From: CAWCKS01 sp963763485 | GTDB lineage: Bacteria > Pseudomonadota > Alphaproteobacteria > Rhizobiales > Xanthobacteraceae | Assembly: GCA_963763485.1 (NCBI GenBank) | Contig: CAVXOW010000008.1 | Coordinates: 124,001-188,000, forward strand | DNA: 64,000 nt | Direction: 5' to 3' | In this document: in pieces, positions 9,880 through 17,906 of the stretch | Layout: each line of letters begins with the position of its first letter | Position numbering within the stretch: the stretch's first letter is position 1 | Notes under the pieces: generated by a model | The model's input: the letters and a program-made list of their open reading frames with translations, nothing else | What the model was told of the DNA's origin: nothing | Databases searched by the model: none | Position numbers and translations under genes: made by a program

Positions 9880-10674
9880 ATGAACGGAGCCGTAGCAGCG
9901 CAGGGGGATGTCCTGCTTTCCGTTCGCGAGGTGAGCGTCGTGTTCGGCGGCATCGTCGCGCTGAACAATGTCTCGTTTGATCAGCGCCGCGGCCAGATTC
10001 TCGGATTGATCGGCCCCAACGGCGCCGGCAAGACGACCTTGTTCAATTGCCTGAGCCGCCTCTATCAGCCGAGCCAGGGCGATATCATGATGGAGGGTGA
10101 GAGCATTCTCACCCGCCCGGCGCATCGCATCTGCGACATCGGCATCGGCCGCACCTTCCAGAACGTCGCACTGTTCCCGCGCATGTCGGTGGCCGACAAC
10201 ATCCGTGTCGGCGCCCATCACCGCACCAGGGGTGACATCATCTCCGATGGCCTGCACCTGCCGTGGACGCGCCGTCAGGAAGCGGCCATTGACGCCGAGG
10301 TCGACGAGATCATGCACTATCTCGACCTCACCGAAGTCGCCGAAACGCTGGTCGGCGGCCTGCCGTTCGGCACCCAGAAGCGCGTCGAGCTCGGCCGGGC
10401 GCTTGCTGCGAAGCCGAAGATCCTGCTGCTCGACGAGCCGGCCGGCGGCCTGAACCACGAGGAAGTCCACGAGCTCGGCAATCTCATCACCCGCATCCGC
10501 GACGAGCGGCACATGACCGTGCTGCTGGTCGAACATCACATGGGGCTCGTGATGTCGATCGCCAATCACGTCGTTGCGCTGAACTTCGGCCGCAAGCTCG
10601 CCGAGGGCACGCCAGCGCAGGTGCAGTCCGACGCCGACGTCATCAAGGCCTATCTCGGGAGCAAGGACCAATGA
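9880..10674 (+). CDS. Liv-type ABC transporter ATPase (LivG class)
   Basis: A 264-residue ATPase of a hydrophobic amino acid/carboxylate uptake system. It has Walker A GLIGPNGAGKTTLFN (about residues 44-58), a LivG-type signature loop LPFGTQKRVELGRAL in place of a canonical LSGGQ, Walker B ILLLDEPAGGLN, the H-loop VEHHMG, and the family C-terminus DADVIKAYLGSKD. It starts the transport operon 54 bases after the IclR gene and overlaps the next ATPase by ATGA. It would power import with its partner ATPase and the two permeases that follow. The substrate is likely a dicarboxylate or aromatic acid because of the pim-type genes next door; this is inference. Confidence 0.93.
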   Translation: MNGAVAAQGDVLLSVREVSVVFGGIVALNNVSFDQRRGQILGLIGPNGAGKTTLFNCLSRLYQPSQGDIMMEGESILTRPAHRICDIGIGRTFQNVALFPRMSVADNIRVGAHHRTRGDIISDGLHLPWTRRQEAAIDAEVDEIMHYLDLTEVAETLVGGLPFGTQKRVELGRALAAKPKILLLDEPAGGLNHEEVHELGNLITRIRDERHMTVLLVEHHMGLVMSIANHVVALNFGRKLAEGTPAQVQSDADVIKAYLGSKDQ

Positions 10675-11384
10675 GCGATTTTCTCACGGTCGCGAACCTG
10701 CGCTCCTACTACGGCCAGATCCAGGCGCTGCACGGCATCGACTTCGCGCTGGCTGAAGGCAGCGTCACCACGCTGCTTGGCGCCAATGGCGCCGGCAAGA
10801 CCACGACGCTGCGCGCGATCTGCGGCATGGTTCGCTCGACCGGCAAGATCGAGTTCGATGGCCGTCAGCTGATCGGGCTATCGACCGAGGCCGTCGTCAA
10901 GCTCGGCATTGCCCACGTGCCCCAGGGCCGCGGCACGTTCACGCGTATGAATGTCGAGGAGAACCTGCAGCTCGGCGCCATCACGCGCCCCGATCGTGGT
11001 GCGATCTCCTCCGACATCGAGCGCATGTATTCGATGTTTCCGGTGCTGAAAGAACGCCGGCAGCAGCAGGCCGGCCTGCTCTCGGGCGGTGAGCAGCAGA
11101 TGCTCGCGGTCGCCCGCGCGCTGATGCTGCGGCCGCGGCTATTGTTGCTCGACGAGCCGTCGTTCGGCCTCGCGCCGCTGGTGGTGCGCGAACTGTTCAA
11201 GACGCTGACCAAGATCAATCGCGAAGAGAAGACGACGATCCTGGTGGTGGAACAGAACGCGCAACTCGCCCTCGAGCTTGCCGATACCGCCTACGTGATC
11301 GAGACCGGCCAGATCGTCAAAGCCGGCCCGGCCGCCGACATCGCCAACAACGAAGACATCCGCAAATCCTATCTCGGATACTAA
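10671..11384 (+). CDS. Liv-type ABC transporter ATPase (LivF class)
   Basis: A 237-residue ATPase with Walker A LLGANGAGKTTTLRAI, signature LLSGGEQQMLAVARALM, Walker B LLLLDEPSFGLAPL and switch region VVEQNAQLALELAD, all standard for the LivF class. Its ATG overlaps the stop of the preceding ATPase, indicating translational coupling. The stop is 11 bases before the first permease. It forms the second nucleotide-binding subunit of the importer. Confidence 0.93.
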   Translation: MSDFLTVANLRSYYGQIQALHGIDFALAEGSVTTLLGANGAGKTTTLRAICGMVRSTGKIEFDGRQLIGLSTEAVVKLGIAHVPQGRGTFTRMNVEENLQLGAITRPDRGAISSDIERMYSMFPVLKERRQQQAGLLSGGEQQMLAVARALMLRPRLLLLDEPSFGLAPLVVRELFKTLTKINREEKTTILVVEQNAQLALELADTAYVIETGQIVKAGPAADIANNEDIRKSYLGY

Positions 11385-11395
11385 GGGACGAGACC

Positions 11396-12274
11396 ATGGA
11401 ACTCTTTACCAACCAGGTGCTGGCGGGAATTGCCACGGGCGCGATCTACGCCTGCATGGCGCTTGCCGTCGTCATGATCTACGAGGCGATCGACCACCTG
11501 AACTTTGCGCAAGGCGAAATGGCGATGTTCTCGACCTTCATCGCCTGGCAACTCCTGGAATGGGGTGTGCCGTATTGGGGCGCCTTCGTGGGATCGGTCG
11601 TGATCTCCTTCATCGGCGGCATTGCGATCGAGCGCGCGCTGTTCCGGCCGCTCGCCACCTCCTCGATCCTCGTGCAGATCGCCGGGTTCATCGCGCTGTT
11701 CTCGATCATCAACTCGAGCGCCGGCCTGATCTGGGACTTCTCGATCAAGTCATTCCCCTCGCCGTTCGGCTCGGCGCCATTTCTCGGCAGCCAGCTAATC
11801 AGTGATCACCAGGCGGGCATGTTCTTCATCACCCTGATCTTGCTTGGTCTGCTCTACTTCTTCTTCCGCTTCACCCGGATCGGCCTTGCGATGCGGGCGG
11901 CGGCAACATTGCCGGAATCGGCGCGGCTGGTCGGCATCAATGTCGGCTGGATGATCGCACTCGGCTGGGGCCTGGCCAGCGCCATCGGCGCGGTCGCCGG
12001 CATCATGATCGCACCGGTGGTGTTCCTCGAGCCGAACATGATGGCGGGCGTGCTGCTCTACGGCTTCGTCGGCGCCGTGCTCGGCGGCCTGTCGAGCCCG
12101 GCCGGCGCGGTGGCCGGCGGCTTCATGGTCGGCGTGCTGGAGAACCTCGCCGGCACCTACATCCCGGGCGTTGGCAACGAACTGAAGCTGCCGATCGCGC
12201 TCGCGATGATCGTCACCGTCCTCGTCTTCCGACCAACCGGCCTGTTCGGTCGGCCGCAAGTTCAGCGCGTTTGA
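11396..12274 (+). CDS. Liv-type ABC transporter permease (LivH class)
   Basis: A 292-residue inner-membrane protein with about eight hydrophobic segments. It starts MELFTNQVLAGIATGAIYACMALAVVMIYEAIDHLNFAQGEMAM, the standard LivH opening, and contains the late motif YGFVGAVLGGLSSPAGAVAGGFMVG. It follows the ATPases by 11 bases and precedes the LivM-class permease by 17, clearly one operon. Together the two permeases form the channel. Confidence 0.93.
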   Translation: MELFTNQVLAGIATGAIYACMALAVVMIYEAIDHLNFAQGEMAMFSTFIAWQLLEWGVPYWGAFVGSVVISFIGGIAIERALFRPLATSSILVQIAGFIALFSIINSSAGLIWDFSIKSFPSPFGSAPFLGSQLISDHQAGMFFITLILLGLLYFFFRFTRIGLAMRAAATLPESARLVGINVGWMIALGWGLASAIGAVAGIMIAPVVFLEPNMMAGVLLYGFVGAVLGGLSSPAGAVAGGFMVGVLENLAGTYIPGVGNELKLPIALAMIVTVLVFRPTGLFGRPQVQRV

Positions 12275-12291
12275 GCCAGAGCGAGACTTAA

Positions 12292-13320
12292 ATGAGCACC
12301 GTTCAAGACACCGTTCAAAGCCCCGCAGTCGCTGCAGCGCGCGCGGAAACGCGCAAAGCGCTGAACATCTCGCGTGCAGCGAGCCTGGTGGCACTGGCCC
12401 TGATGATTGCGGCGCCGATGTTCGTGCGCAACTTCGTCGTGTTCCAGTTCACGATGATCATCATCTACGGCATCGCGATCATGTCGCTGAACATCCTGAC
12501 CGGCGCGAGCGGCCAGTTCTCGCTCGGCCACAGCGCATTCTTCGCGGTCGGCGCCTACACCACCGCGATCCTGATGGAACATGGCGACGTGAACTACATC
12601 CTGACGTTGCCGTTCGCCGGCGCCGTCTGCTTCGTCTTCGGCTTCCTGTTCGGGTTGCCGGCGCTCAGGCTGTCGGGTGTCTACCTCGCGCTCGCCACCT
12701 TCTCGCTCGCGATCGCGATGCCACAGCTGTTGAAGCTCGGCACCTTCGAGTACTGGACCGGTGGCGTGCAGGGCCTTGTCGTTACCAAGCCGGACGCGCC
12801 GTTCGGGCTGAAGATCAACCAGGACGTCTGGCTCTACTACGTGACCCTCGGCGTCGCCCTCGTCATGTACATCCTCTCGGTCAACCTTCTGAACTCGCGC
12901 ACCGGGCGGGCGATGATGGCGATCCGTGACAACCAGATCGCGGCGTCCTCGATGGGCGTCAACCTCGCGCTCTACAAGACGCTGTCGTTCGGCATCTCGG
13001 CGGGCATGACCGGTGTCGCCGGAGGCCTCGGCGCCATCGTGGTCGCATTCGTCGCGCCCGACGGCTACTCGATCACGTTTGCAAACCAGCTGTTCCTCGG
13101 CATGGTGATCGGCGGCGTCGGCTGGCTGCCGGGGTCGCTGGCTGGCGGAGCTTTCATCGTGCTGGTGCCGAACATGGCCGAAAGCATTTCAAAGGGACTG
13201 TCCGGCGCGGTGTTCGGCGTCTTCATCATCGCGGTGATCTTCCTGTTCCCGAACGGCGCGCGGCAAGCCGCCTACCTCGGGGCATACTGGATTCGGCGTC
13301 TGATGGGCGGCGGCAAGTAG
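12292..13320 (+). CDS. Liv-type ABC transporter permease (LivM class)
   Basis: A 342-residue membrane protein. After a hydrophilic N-terminus of about 35 residues come ten or so hydrophobic segments, with MSLNILTGASGQFSLGHSAFFAVGAYTTA (family motif) and GRAMMAIRDNQIAASSMGVN (cytoplasmic coupling loop contacting the ATPases), then VIGGVGWLPGSLAGGAFIVL. It is the last channel gene; the first binding-protein gene starts 133 bases later with no obvious terminator between. Confidence 0.93.
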   Translation: MSTVQDTVQSPAVAAARAETRKALNISRAASLVALALMIAAPMFVRNFVVFQFTMIIIYGIAIMSLNILTGASGQFSLGHSAFFAVGAYTTAILMEHGDVNYILTLPFAGAVCFVFGFLFGLPALRLSGVYLALATFSLAIAMPQLLKLGTFEYWTGGVQGLVVTKPDAPFGLKINQDVWLYYVTLGVALVMYILSVNLLNSRTGRAMMAIRDNQIAASSMGVNLALYKTLSFGISAGMTGVAGGLGAIVVAFVAPDGYSITFANQLFLGMVIGGVGWLPGSLAGGAFIVLVPNMAESISKGLSGAVFGVFIIAVIFLFPNGARQAAYLGAYWIRRLMGGGK

Positions 13321-13453
13321 CCGCCGCCACGCAGCCGCCGGAGCTTGAAGCAAAGCTAACCACAAGAAACGCAACCAGACCGCTAACCGTCCGAGCCAAC
13401 GGACCAAAGGCGGCACAGCAAAGAGAGGTCCAACAGAACGTCGAGGAGACACC

Positions 13454-14689
13454 ATGAACGCCATGCTGAAACGGTCGCATCTTGCGACACTCTCGGCTGC
13501 CACGCTCGCACTTGCCCTGACCGGTGGCAGCGCGCTCGCACAGAAGAAATACGATACCGGCGCGACCGACACCGAAATCAAGATCGGTCATACCATCGCC
13601 TATAGCGGCCCCGCGTCGGCCTACGGCGTGATCGGCAAGGCGATCGACGCCTACTTCAACAAGATCAATAGCGAAGGCGGCATCAACGGCCGCAAGATCA
13701 AGTTCATTTCCTATGACGACGGCTACTCGCCACCGAAGACCGTGGAGCAGATCCGCAAGCTGGTCGAGGGCGACGAGGTGCTGTTCACGTTCAATACGCT
13801 CGGCACGCCGCCGAACAGTGCAATCCAAGGCTACCTGAACAAGAAGGGTGTGCCGCAGCTGTTCGTCGCGACCGGCGCGACCAAGTGGGGCGATCCGCAA
13901 CACTTCCCGTGGACGATGGGCTTCCAGCCGACCTACCAGACCGAGGGCCACATCTACGCGAAGTACATTTTGCAGAACAAGCCTAACGGCAAGATCGCGA
14001 TCTTCTACCAGAACGACGACTACGGTAAGGACTACGTCAAGGGCCTGAAAGACGGTCTCGGCGCCAAGGCCGCATCGATGATCGTCGCCGAAGAAAGCTA
14101 CGAAGTGTCCGAGCCGAGCATCGACTCCCACATCGTCAAGCTGAAATCGACCGGCGCCGATATCTTCTACGATGTTACCACGCCGAAGTTTGCCGCCCAG
14201 GCCATCAAGAAGATCCATGAGCTCGAGTGGCAGCCGCTGCATATCCTGAACAACGTTGCCGCGTCGGTCGGCGCGACGATGAAGCCGGCCGGGTTTGATA
14301 ATTCACAGGGCATCATCTCCTCGGCCTACCTGATGGATCCGACTGATCCGCAGTGGAAGGACAACGCAGGCATGAAGGAATGGGTCGCCTTCATGGACAA
14401 ATGGAATGCGACAGCCGACAAGACCGACGCGGGTAATCTTTATGGCTACACGGTCGTGCGGACCCTGGTAAAGGTGCTGCAGCAGTGCGGCGACGACCTG
14501 ACCCGCGCCAACATCATGAAGCAAGCTGCGAGCCTCAAGGACTTCGAGCCGGGCACGACACTGCCGGGGATCAAGGTCAACACCTCGCCGACGGACTTCT
14601 ATCCGATCGAGCAGGAGCAGCTGACACGCTTCAAGGGTGAGACCTGGGAACTGTTCGGCCCGGTCCTGAGCGGCGACGTCGCCGGCTGA
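13454..14689 (+). CDS. tandem substrate-binding protein 1 (Peripla_BP_6 / Liv type)
   Basis: A 411-residue periplasmic binding protein with a Sec signal peptide ending ALAQKK. The mature part starts KYDTGATDTEIKIGHTIAYSGPASAYG, followed by the two-lobe family blocks INGRKIKFISYDDGYSPPKTVEQ, VPQLFVATGATKWGDP and YQNDDYGKDYVKGL. A GAGGAG site precedes the ATG. It is first of six closely related genes in a row, directly after the permeases, and has no clear promoter of its own, so it is probably the receptor co-transcribed with the channel. A hairpin terminator follows at 14718. The ligand is unknown; the neighbourhood suggests a dicarboxylate, fatty or aromatic acid. Confidence 0.93.
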   Translation: MNAMLKRSHLATLSAATLALALTGGSALAQKKYDTGATDTEIKIGHTIAYSGPASAYGVIGKAIDAYFNKINSEGGINGRKIKFISYDDGYSPPKTVEQIRKLVEGDEVLFTFNTLGTPPNSAIQGYLNKKGVPQLFVATGATKWGDPQHFPWTMGFQPTYQTEGHIYAKYILQNKPNGKIAIFYQNDDYGKDYVKGLKDGLGAKAASMIVAEESYEVSEPSIDSHIVKLKSTGADIFYDVTTPKFAAQAIKKIHELEWQPLHILNNVAASVGATMKPAGFDNSQGIISSAYLMDPTDPQWKDNAGMKEWVAFMDKWNATADKTDAGNLYGYTVVRTLVKVLQQCGDDLTRANIMKQAASLKDFEPGTTLPGIKVNTSPTDFYPIEQEQLTRFKGETWELFGPVLSGDVAG

Positions 14690-14717
14690 TTGTCACAGAC
14701 ACGCCTGTCACGAAGGG

Positions 14718-14747
14718 ACCTCCGCGGCTTTGTCGCGGAGGTTTTTT
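14718..14747 (+). terminator. rho-independent terminator after binding protein 1
   Basis: A 9-bp stem ACCTCCGCG / CGCGGAGGT around a 7-base loop is followed by six T. Confidence 0.85.
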
Positions 14748-14805
14748 CTGCGCTGCAAATTCGCTCGCAGTCACGGTCTTTTTTGGATCGCAGCGTCTCG
14801 CCTGC

Positions 14806-14834
14806 TTTACAGCGGACATCGGCGGTAGTTTAGT
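14806..14834 (+). promoter_or_regulatory. sigma70-like promoter candidate for binding protein 2
   Basis: TTTACA (14806-14811), 17-base spacer, TTTAGT (14829-14834). The same TTTAC(A/G)-17-TTnnnn layout recurs upstream of binding proteins 3, 4 and 5, which is the main support. Confidence 0.4.
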
Positions 14835-14854
14835 ACGCATCACAATGTAACGCG

Positions 14855-14900
14855 AAGAGGATTGCGCAAAATCCCTGCAACCCGCCACGGCCAGAGGGAG
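14855..14900 (+). promoter_or_regulatory. conserved leader block, copy 1 of 3
   Basis: AAGAGG-n3-GC-n2-AAAATCCC ... CACGGCCA-n-AGGGAG just upstream of binding protein 2 is repeated with small changes before proteins 3 and 4, showing that the 5' untranslated region was duplicated with the genes or is under selection. Confidence 0.55.
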
Positions 14901-14907
14901 ATTGCCC

Positions 14908-16143
14908 ATGCAACGCAAGTCCATTTCACCTGCTGCTGCCTTCCTGACGACAGCACTTCTTGGTGTCGCGCTCGCGACGACAGCCGCGAACGCGCAGAAA
15001 AAATACGACACCGGTGCAAGCGATACCGAGATCAAGATCGGCAACCTGATGCCGTATAGCGGGCCGGCGTCGCCCTACAGCGTGATCGGCAAGTTCGAGG
15101 CGGCCTACTTCAACAAAGTCAATTCCGACGGCGGCATCAACGGCCGCAAGATCAACTTCATCACCTATGACGACGCCTACTCGCCGCCAAAGTCGGTTGA
15201 GCAAGCGCGCAAGCTGGTGGAAGGCGACGAGGTCCTGCTCATCTTCAACTCGCTCGGCACCCCGCCGAACTCCGCGATCCAGAGCTTCATGAACAAGAAG
15301 GGCGTGCCGCAGCTGTTTGTCGCGACCGGCGCAACCAAGTGGGGCGATCCCGAGCACTTCCCGTGGACGATGGGCTGGCAGCCTTCCTATCAATCCGAAG
15401 CGCGCATCTACGCGAAGTATCTCCTGAAGGAACGGCCGGGCGCCAAGATCGCGGTCCTCTACCAGAATGACGACTACGGCAAGGATTACCTGAAAGGATT
15501 GCAGGACGGCCTTGGCGCCAAGGCGGCCTCGATGATCGTTGCCGAGGAGAGCTACGAGGTCTCCGAACCCACGATCGACTCCCACATCGTCAAGCTCAGG
15601 GCGACCGGCGCGGATGTCTTTTTCGATGCCACCGGTGCCAAGTTCGCGGCTCAGTCGATCAAGAAGATGGCCGAGATCAACTGGAAGCCGCTGCATATTC
15701 TGAACAGCGTTTCGACCTCGATCGGCGCCGTGATCAAGCCGGCCGGTCTTGACGCCGCGCAGGGCATCATTTCGGCGTCCTATGTGATGGACGCGACCGA
15801 CCCGCAGTGGAAGGACAACCCCGGCATGAAGGAGTGGGTCGCCTTCATGGACAAGTACTATCCGAGCGGCGACAAGGCCGACTCGTTCAACGTCTATGCC
15901 TACAATGTGGCGCGGACGCTGGTGCAGGTGCTGAAGCAGTGCGGCGACAATCTCACTCGCGAGAATGTCATGAAGCAGGCTGCGAACCTGAAGGAGTTCG
16001 AGCCGGGCACGCTATTGCCGGGCATCAAGCTCAATACGTCGCCGACCGACTTCTATCCGATCGAGCAGCTGCAACTGATGAAATTCCAGGGGGAGACCTG
16101 GACGCTGTTCGGCCCCGTGATCAGCGGCGAGATCGGCGGCTGA
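14908..16143 (+). CDS. tandem substrate-binding protein 2
   Basis: A 411-residue paralogue of the previous gene. The ATG at 14908 is seven bases after GGGAG; a TTG two codons earlier is less likely. The signal peptide ends TAANAQKK and the mature N-terminus KYDTGASDTEIKIGNLMPYSGPAS keeps the family block. It differs from protein 1 in pocket-proximal stretches (ATGADVFFDATGAKFAAQSIKKMAEIN; MDKYYPSGDKADSFNVYAYN), so ligand preference may differ. It has its own promoter-like element and terminator, so it can be expressed apart from the channel genes. Confidence 0.93.
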   Translation: MQRKSISPAAAFLTTALLGVALATTAANAQKKYDTGASDTEIKIGNLMPYSGPASPYSVIGKFEAAYFNKVNSDGGINGRKINFITYDDAYSPPKSVEQARKLVEGDEVLLIFNSLGTPPNSAIQSFMNKKGVPQLFVATGATKWGDPEHFPWTMGWQPSYQSEARIYAKYLLKERPGAKIAVLYQNDDYGKDYLKGLQDGLGAKAASMIVAEESYEVSEPTIDSHIVKLRATGADVFFDATGAKFAAQSIKKMAEINWKPLHILNSVSTSIGAVIKPAGLDAAQGIISASYVMDATDPQWKDNPGMKEWVAFMDKYYPSGDKADSFNVYAYNVARTLVQVLKQCGDNLTRENVMKQAANLKEFEPGTLLPGIKLNTSPTDFYPIEQLQLMKFQGETWTLFGPVISGEIGG

Positions 16144-16170
16144 CTTTCATAGCCAAACTGTAGCGATTGA

Positions 16171-16203
16171 AATCTCCGCGATCTCGTCGCGGAGATTTTC
16201 TTT
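16171..16203 (+). terminator. rho-independent terminator after binding protein 2
   Basis: A perfect 10-bp stem AATCTCCGCG / CGCGGAGATT with a 7-base loop, followed by TTTTCTTT. The rest of the 308-base gap up to 16451 holds only the promoter candidate and leader listed separately. Confidence 0.8.
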
Positions 16204-16246
16204 CGCACGTCGGCAGCCAGGAGCCGCTTGGGTCAACCTTGTTGTC

Positions 16247-16275
16247 TTTACGGCCGGCCGAGCCGGTAGTTCAGC
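16247..16275 (+). promoter_or_regulatory. sigma70-like promoter candidate for binding protein 3
   Basis: TTTACG (16247-16252), 17-base spacer, TTCAGC (16270-16275), aligned with the elements before proteins 2, 4 and 5; it shares GCCGGTAGTT with the protein 2 copy (GGCGGTAGTT). It lies 176 bases before the ATG, farther than the others. Confidence 0.35.
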
Positions 16276-16395
16276 GCGCGGCACTGGAACGCAGCCCTCT
16301 CGCATCGGCGCAGAGCTGTGCCCGGACGTCCTGACGCGCATGTTTCTACTGGTACAGCCGGAGTCGACGACTCCGGACCATGCGCTCACAACATG

Positions 16396-16444
16396 AAGAG
16401 GTTCGCAAAGAATCCCCTGAAACCCCACAACGGCCACAGGGAGA
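16396..16444 (+). promoter_or_regulatory. conserved leader block, copy 2 of 3
   Basis: AAGAGGTTCGCAAAGAATCC, then ACAACGGCC and AGGGAG, matching the blocks before binding proteins 2 and 4. Confidence 0.55.
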
Positions 16445-16451
16445 ATTCGGA

Positions 16452-17684
16452 ATGCGCAATGACCTTCATCTGCGATCGACGATGCTTTCGGCGGCGCTCC
16501 TGGGCATCGCGCTGGTCGCGACACCGGCCAGTGCCCAGAAAAAATACGACACCGGCGCGACCGACACCGAAATCAAGATCGGCAACACCATCGCCTACAG
16601 CGGACCGGCGTCCAGTTACGGCGTGATCGCCAAGGCGGAAGCCGCTTATTTCAACAAGATCAACGCCGAAGGCGGCATCAACGGCCGCAGGATCAACTTC
16701 ATCTCCTATGACGACGCCTACTCTCCGCCAAAGACGGTGGAGCAGATCCGCAAGCTGGTAGAAGGCGATGAGGTGCTGTTCACGTTCAACACGCTCGGCA
16801 CGCCCCCCAACACGGCGATCCAGGGCTACATGAACAAGAAGGGCGTGCCGCAGCTGTTCGTCGGCACCGGCGCTACCAAGTGGGGCGATCCCGAGCACTT
16901 CCCCTGGACCATGGGCTGGCAGCCGACCTACCAGGCCGAAGGGCGTATCTACGCGAAATACATCCTGCAGAACGTGCAGAATCCAAAGATCGCAATCATG
17001 TACCAGAACGACGACTACGGTAAGGACTACGTCAAGGGCCTCAAGGACGGCCTGGGCGACAATGCCAAGTCGTTGATCGTCGCGGAGGAACTCTACGAGA
17101 CTTCAGAGCCGACCATCGACAGCCACATCGTCAAGCTGCAGGCATCGGGCGCCAACGTGTTCTTCGATGTCTCCATCGCCAAGTTCTCGGCGCAGGCGAT
17201 CAAGAAGGTCCACGAGCTCGGCTGGAAGCCGCTGCATATCCTGAATGGTGTCTCGACCTCGATCGGCGCGGTGATGAAGCCGGCCGGCCTCGACGCCTCG
17301 CAAGGTGTCGTCTCGTCCGCGTATCTGATGGATCCAACCGACCCGCAGTGGAAGGACAACGCAGGCATGAAGGAGTGGGGCGCCTTCATGGACAAGTGGA
17401 ATCCCAGCGCCGACAAGACCGACGCTTTCAACGTCTATGGCTACAACCTGGCACGGACGATGGTGCAGGTCTTGAAGCAATGCGGTGACAACCTGACCCG
17501 CGCCAACGTCATGAAGCAGGCGGCGAACTTGAAAAACTTCGATTCGGGGACGCTGCTGCCAGGCATCAAGGTCAACACCGGCCCGACCGACTTCTATCCG
17601 ATCGAGCAGGAGCAGTTGATGAAGTTCGAAGGTGAGACCTGGAAGCTGTTCGGACCGGTGCTCAGCGGCGAAGCCTCCGGCTGA
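16452..17684 (+). CDS. tandem substrate-binding protein 3
   Basis: A 410-residue paralogue. The start at 16452 (MRNDLHLRSTML) follows GGGAGA by seven bases and gives a normal signal peptide ending TPASAQKK; the frame is open 24 codons upstream but those residues come from the conserved leader DNA. The mature protein begins KYDTGATDTEIKIGNTIAYSGPASSYG. It is closest in wording to protein 1 (EQIRKLVEGDEVLFTFNTLGTPPN). Its own terminator-like hairpin follows at 17715. Confidence 0.93.
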   Translation: MRNDLHLRSTMLSAALLGIALVATPASAQKKYDTGATDTEIKIGNTIAYSGPASSYGVIAKAEAAYFNKINAEGGINGRRINFISYDDAYSPPKTVEQIRKLVEGDEVLFTFNTLGTPPNTAIQGYMNKKGVPQLFVGTGATKWGDPEHFPWTMGWQPTYQAEGRIYAKYILQNVQNPKIAIMYQNDDYGKDYVKGLKDGLGDNAKSLIVAEELYETSEPTIDSHIVKLQASGANVFFDVSIAKFSAQAIKKVHELGWKPLHILNGVSTSIGAVMKPAGLDASQGVVSSAYLMDPTDPQWKDNAGMKEWGAFMDKWNPSADKTDAFNVYGYNLARTMVQVLKQCGDNLTRANVMKQAANLKNFDSGTLLPGIKVNTGPTDFYPIEQEQLMKFEGETWKLFGPVLSGEASG

Positions 17685-17714
17685 TCGCCTCCCGGACATT
17701 CCCTGCAGCACTGC

Positions 17715-17747
17715 ATGAACCTCCGCGATGCCCTCGCGGAGGTTCAT
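17715..17747 (+). terminator. terminator-like hairpin after binding protein 3
   Basis: A perfect 13-bp stem ATGAACCTCCGCG / CGCGGAGGTTCAT with a 7-base loop. There is no proper T run, so termination efficiency is uncertain. The stem resembles those after proteins 1 and 2. Confidence 0.6.
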
Positions 17748-17804
17748 CCTTGCGCTGCGGCTAAGGACGACGGCGCTGCAACATTTCGGTCAGCCTTGCT
17801 GGCC

Positions 17805-17833
17805 TTTACAGGCGACAAGAACCGGTCATTCAA
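17805..17833 (+). promoter_or_regulatory. sigma70-like promoter candidate for binding protein 4
   Basis: TTTACA (17805-17810), 17-base spacer, ATTCAA (17828-17833). The -10 is weak; support comes from positional conservation with the other copies. Confidence 0.35.
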
Positions 17834-17851
17834 TGCGCGCGCAACAACATC

Positions 17852-17899
17852 AAGAGGTTCGCGAAGAATCCCCGACAGTGACCACGGCCACCAAGGGAG
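17852..17899 (+). promoter_or_regulatory. conserved leader block, copy 3 of 3
   Basis: AAGAGGTTCGCGAAGAATCC, then CCACGGCC and AAGGGAG, before binding protein 4. Confidence 0.55.
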
Positions 17900-17906
17900 C
17901 AACGAA

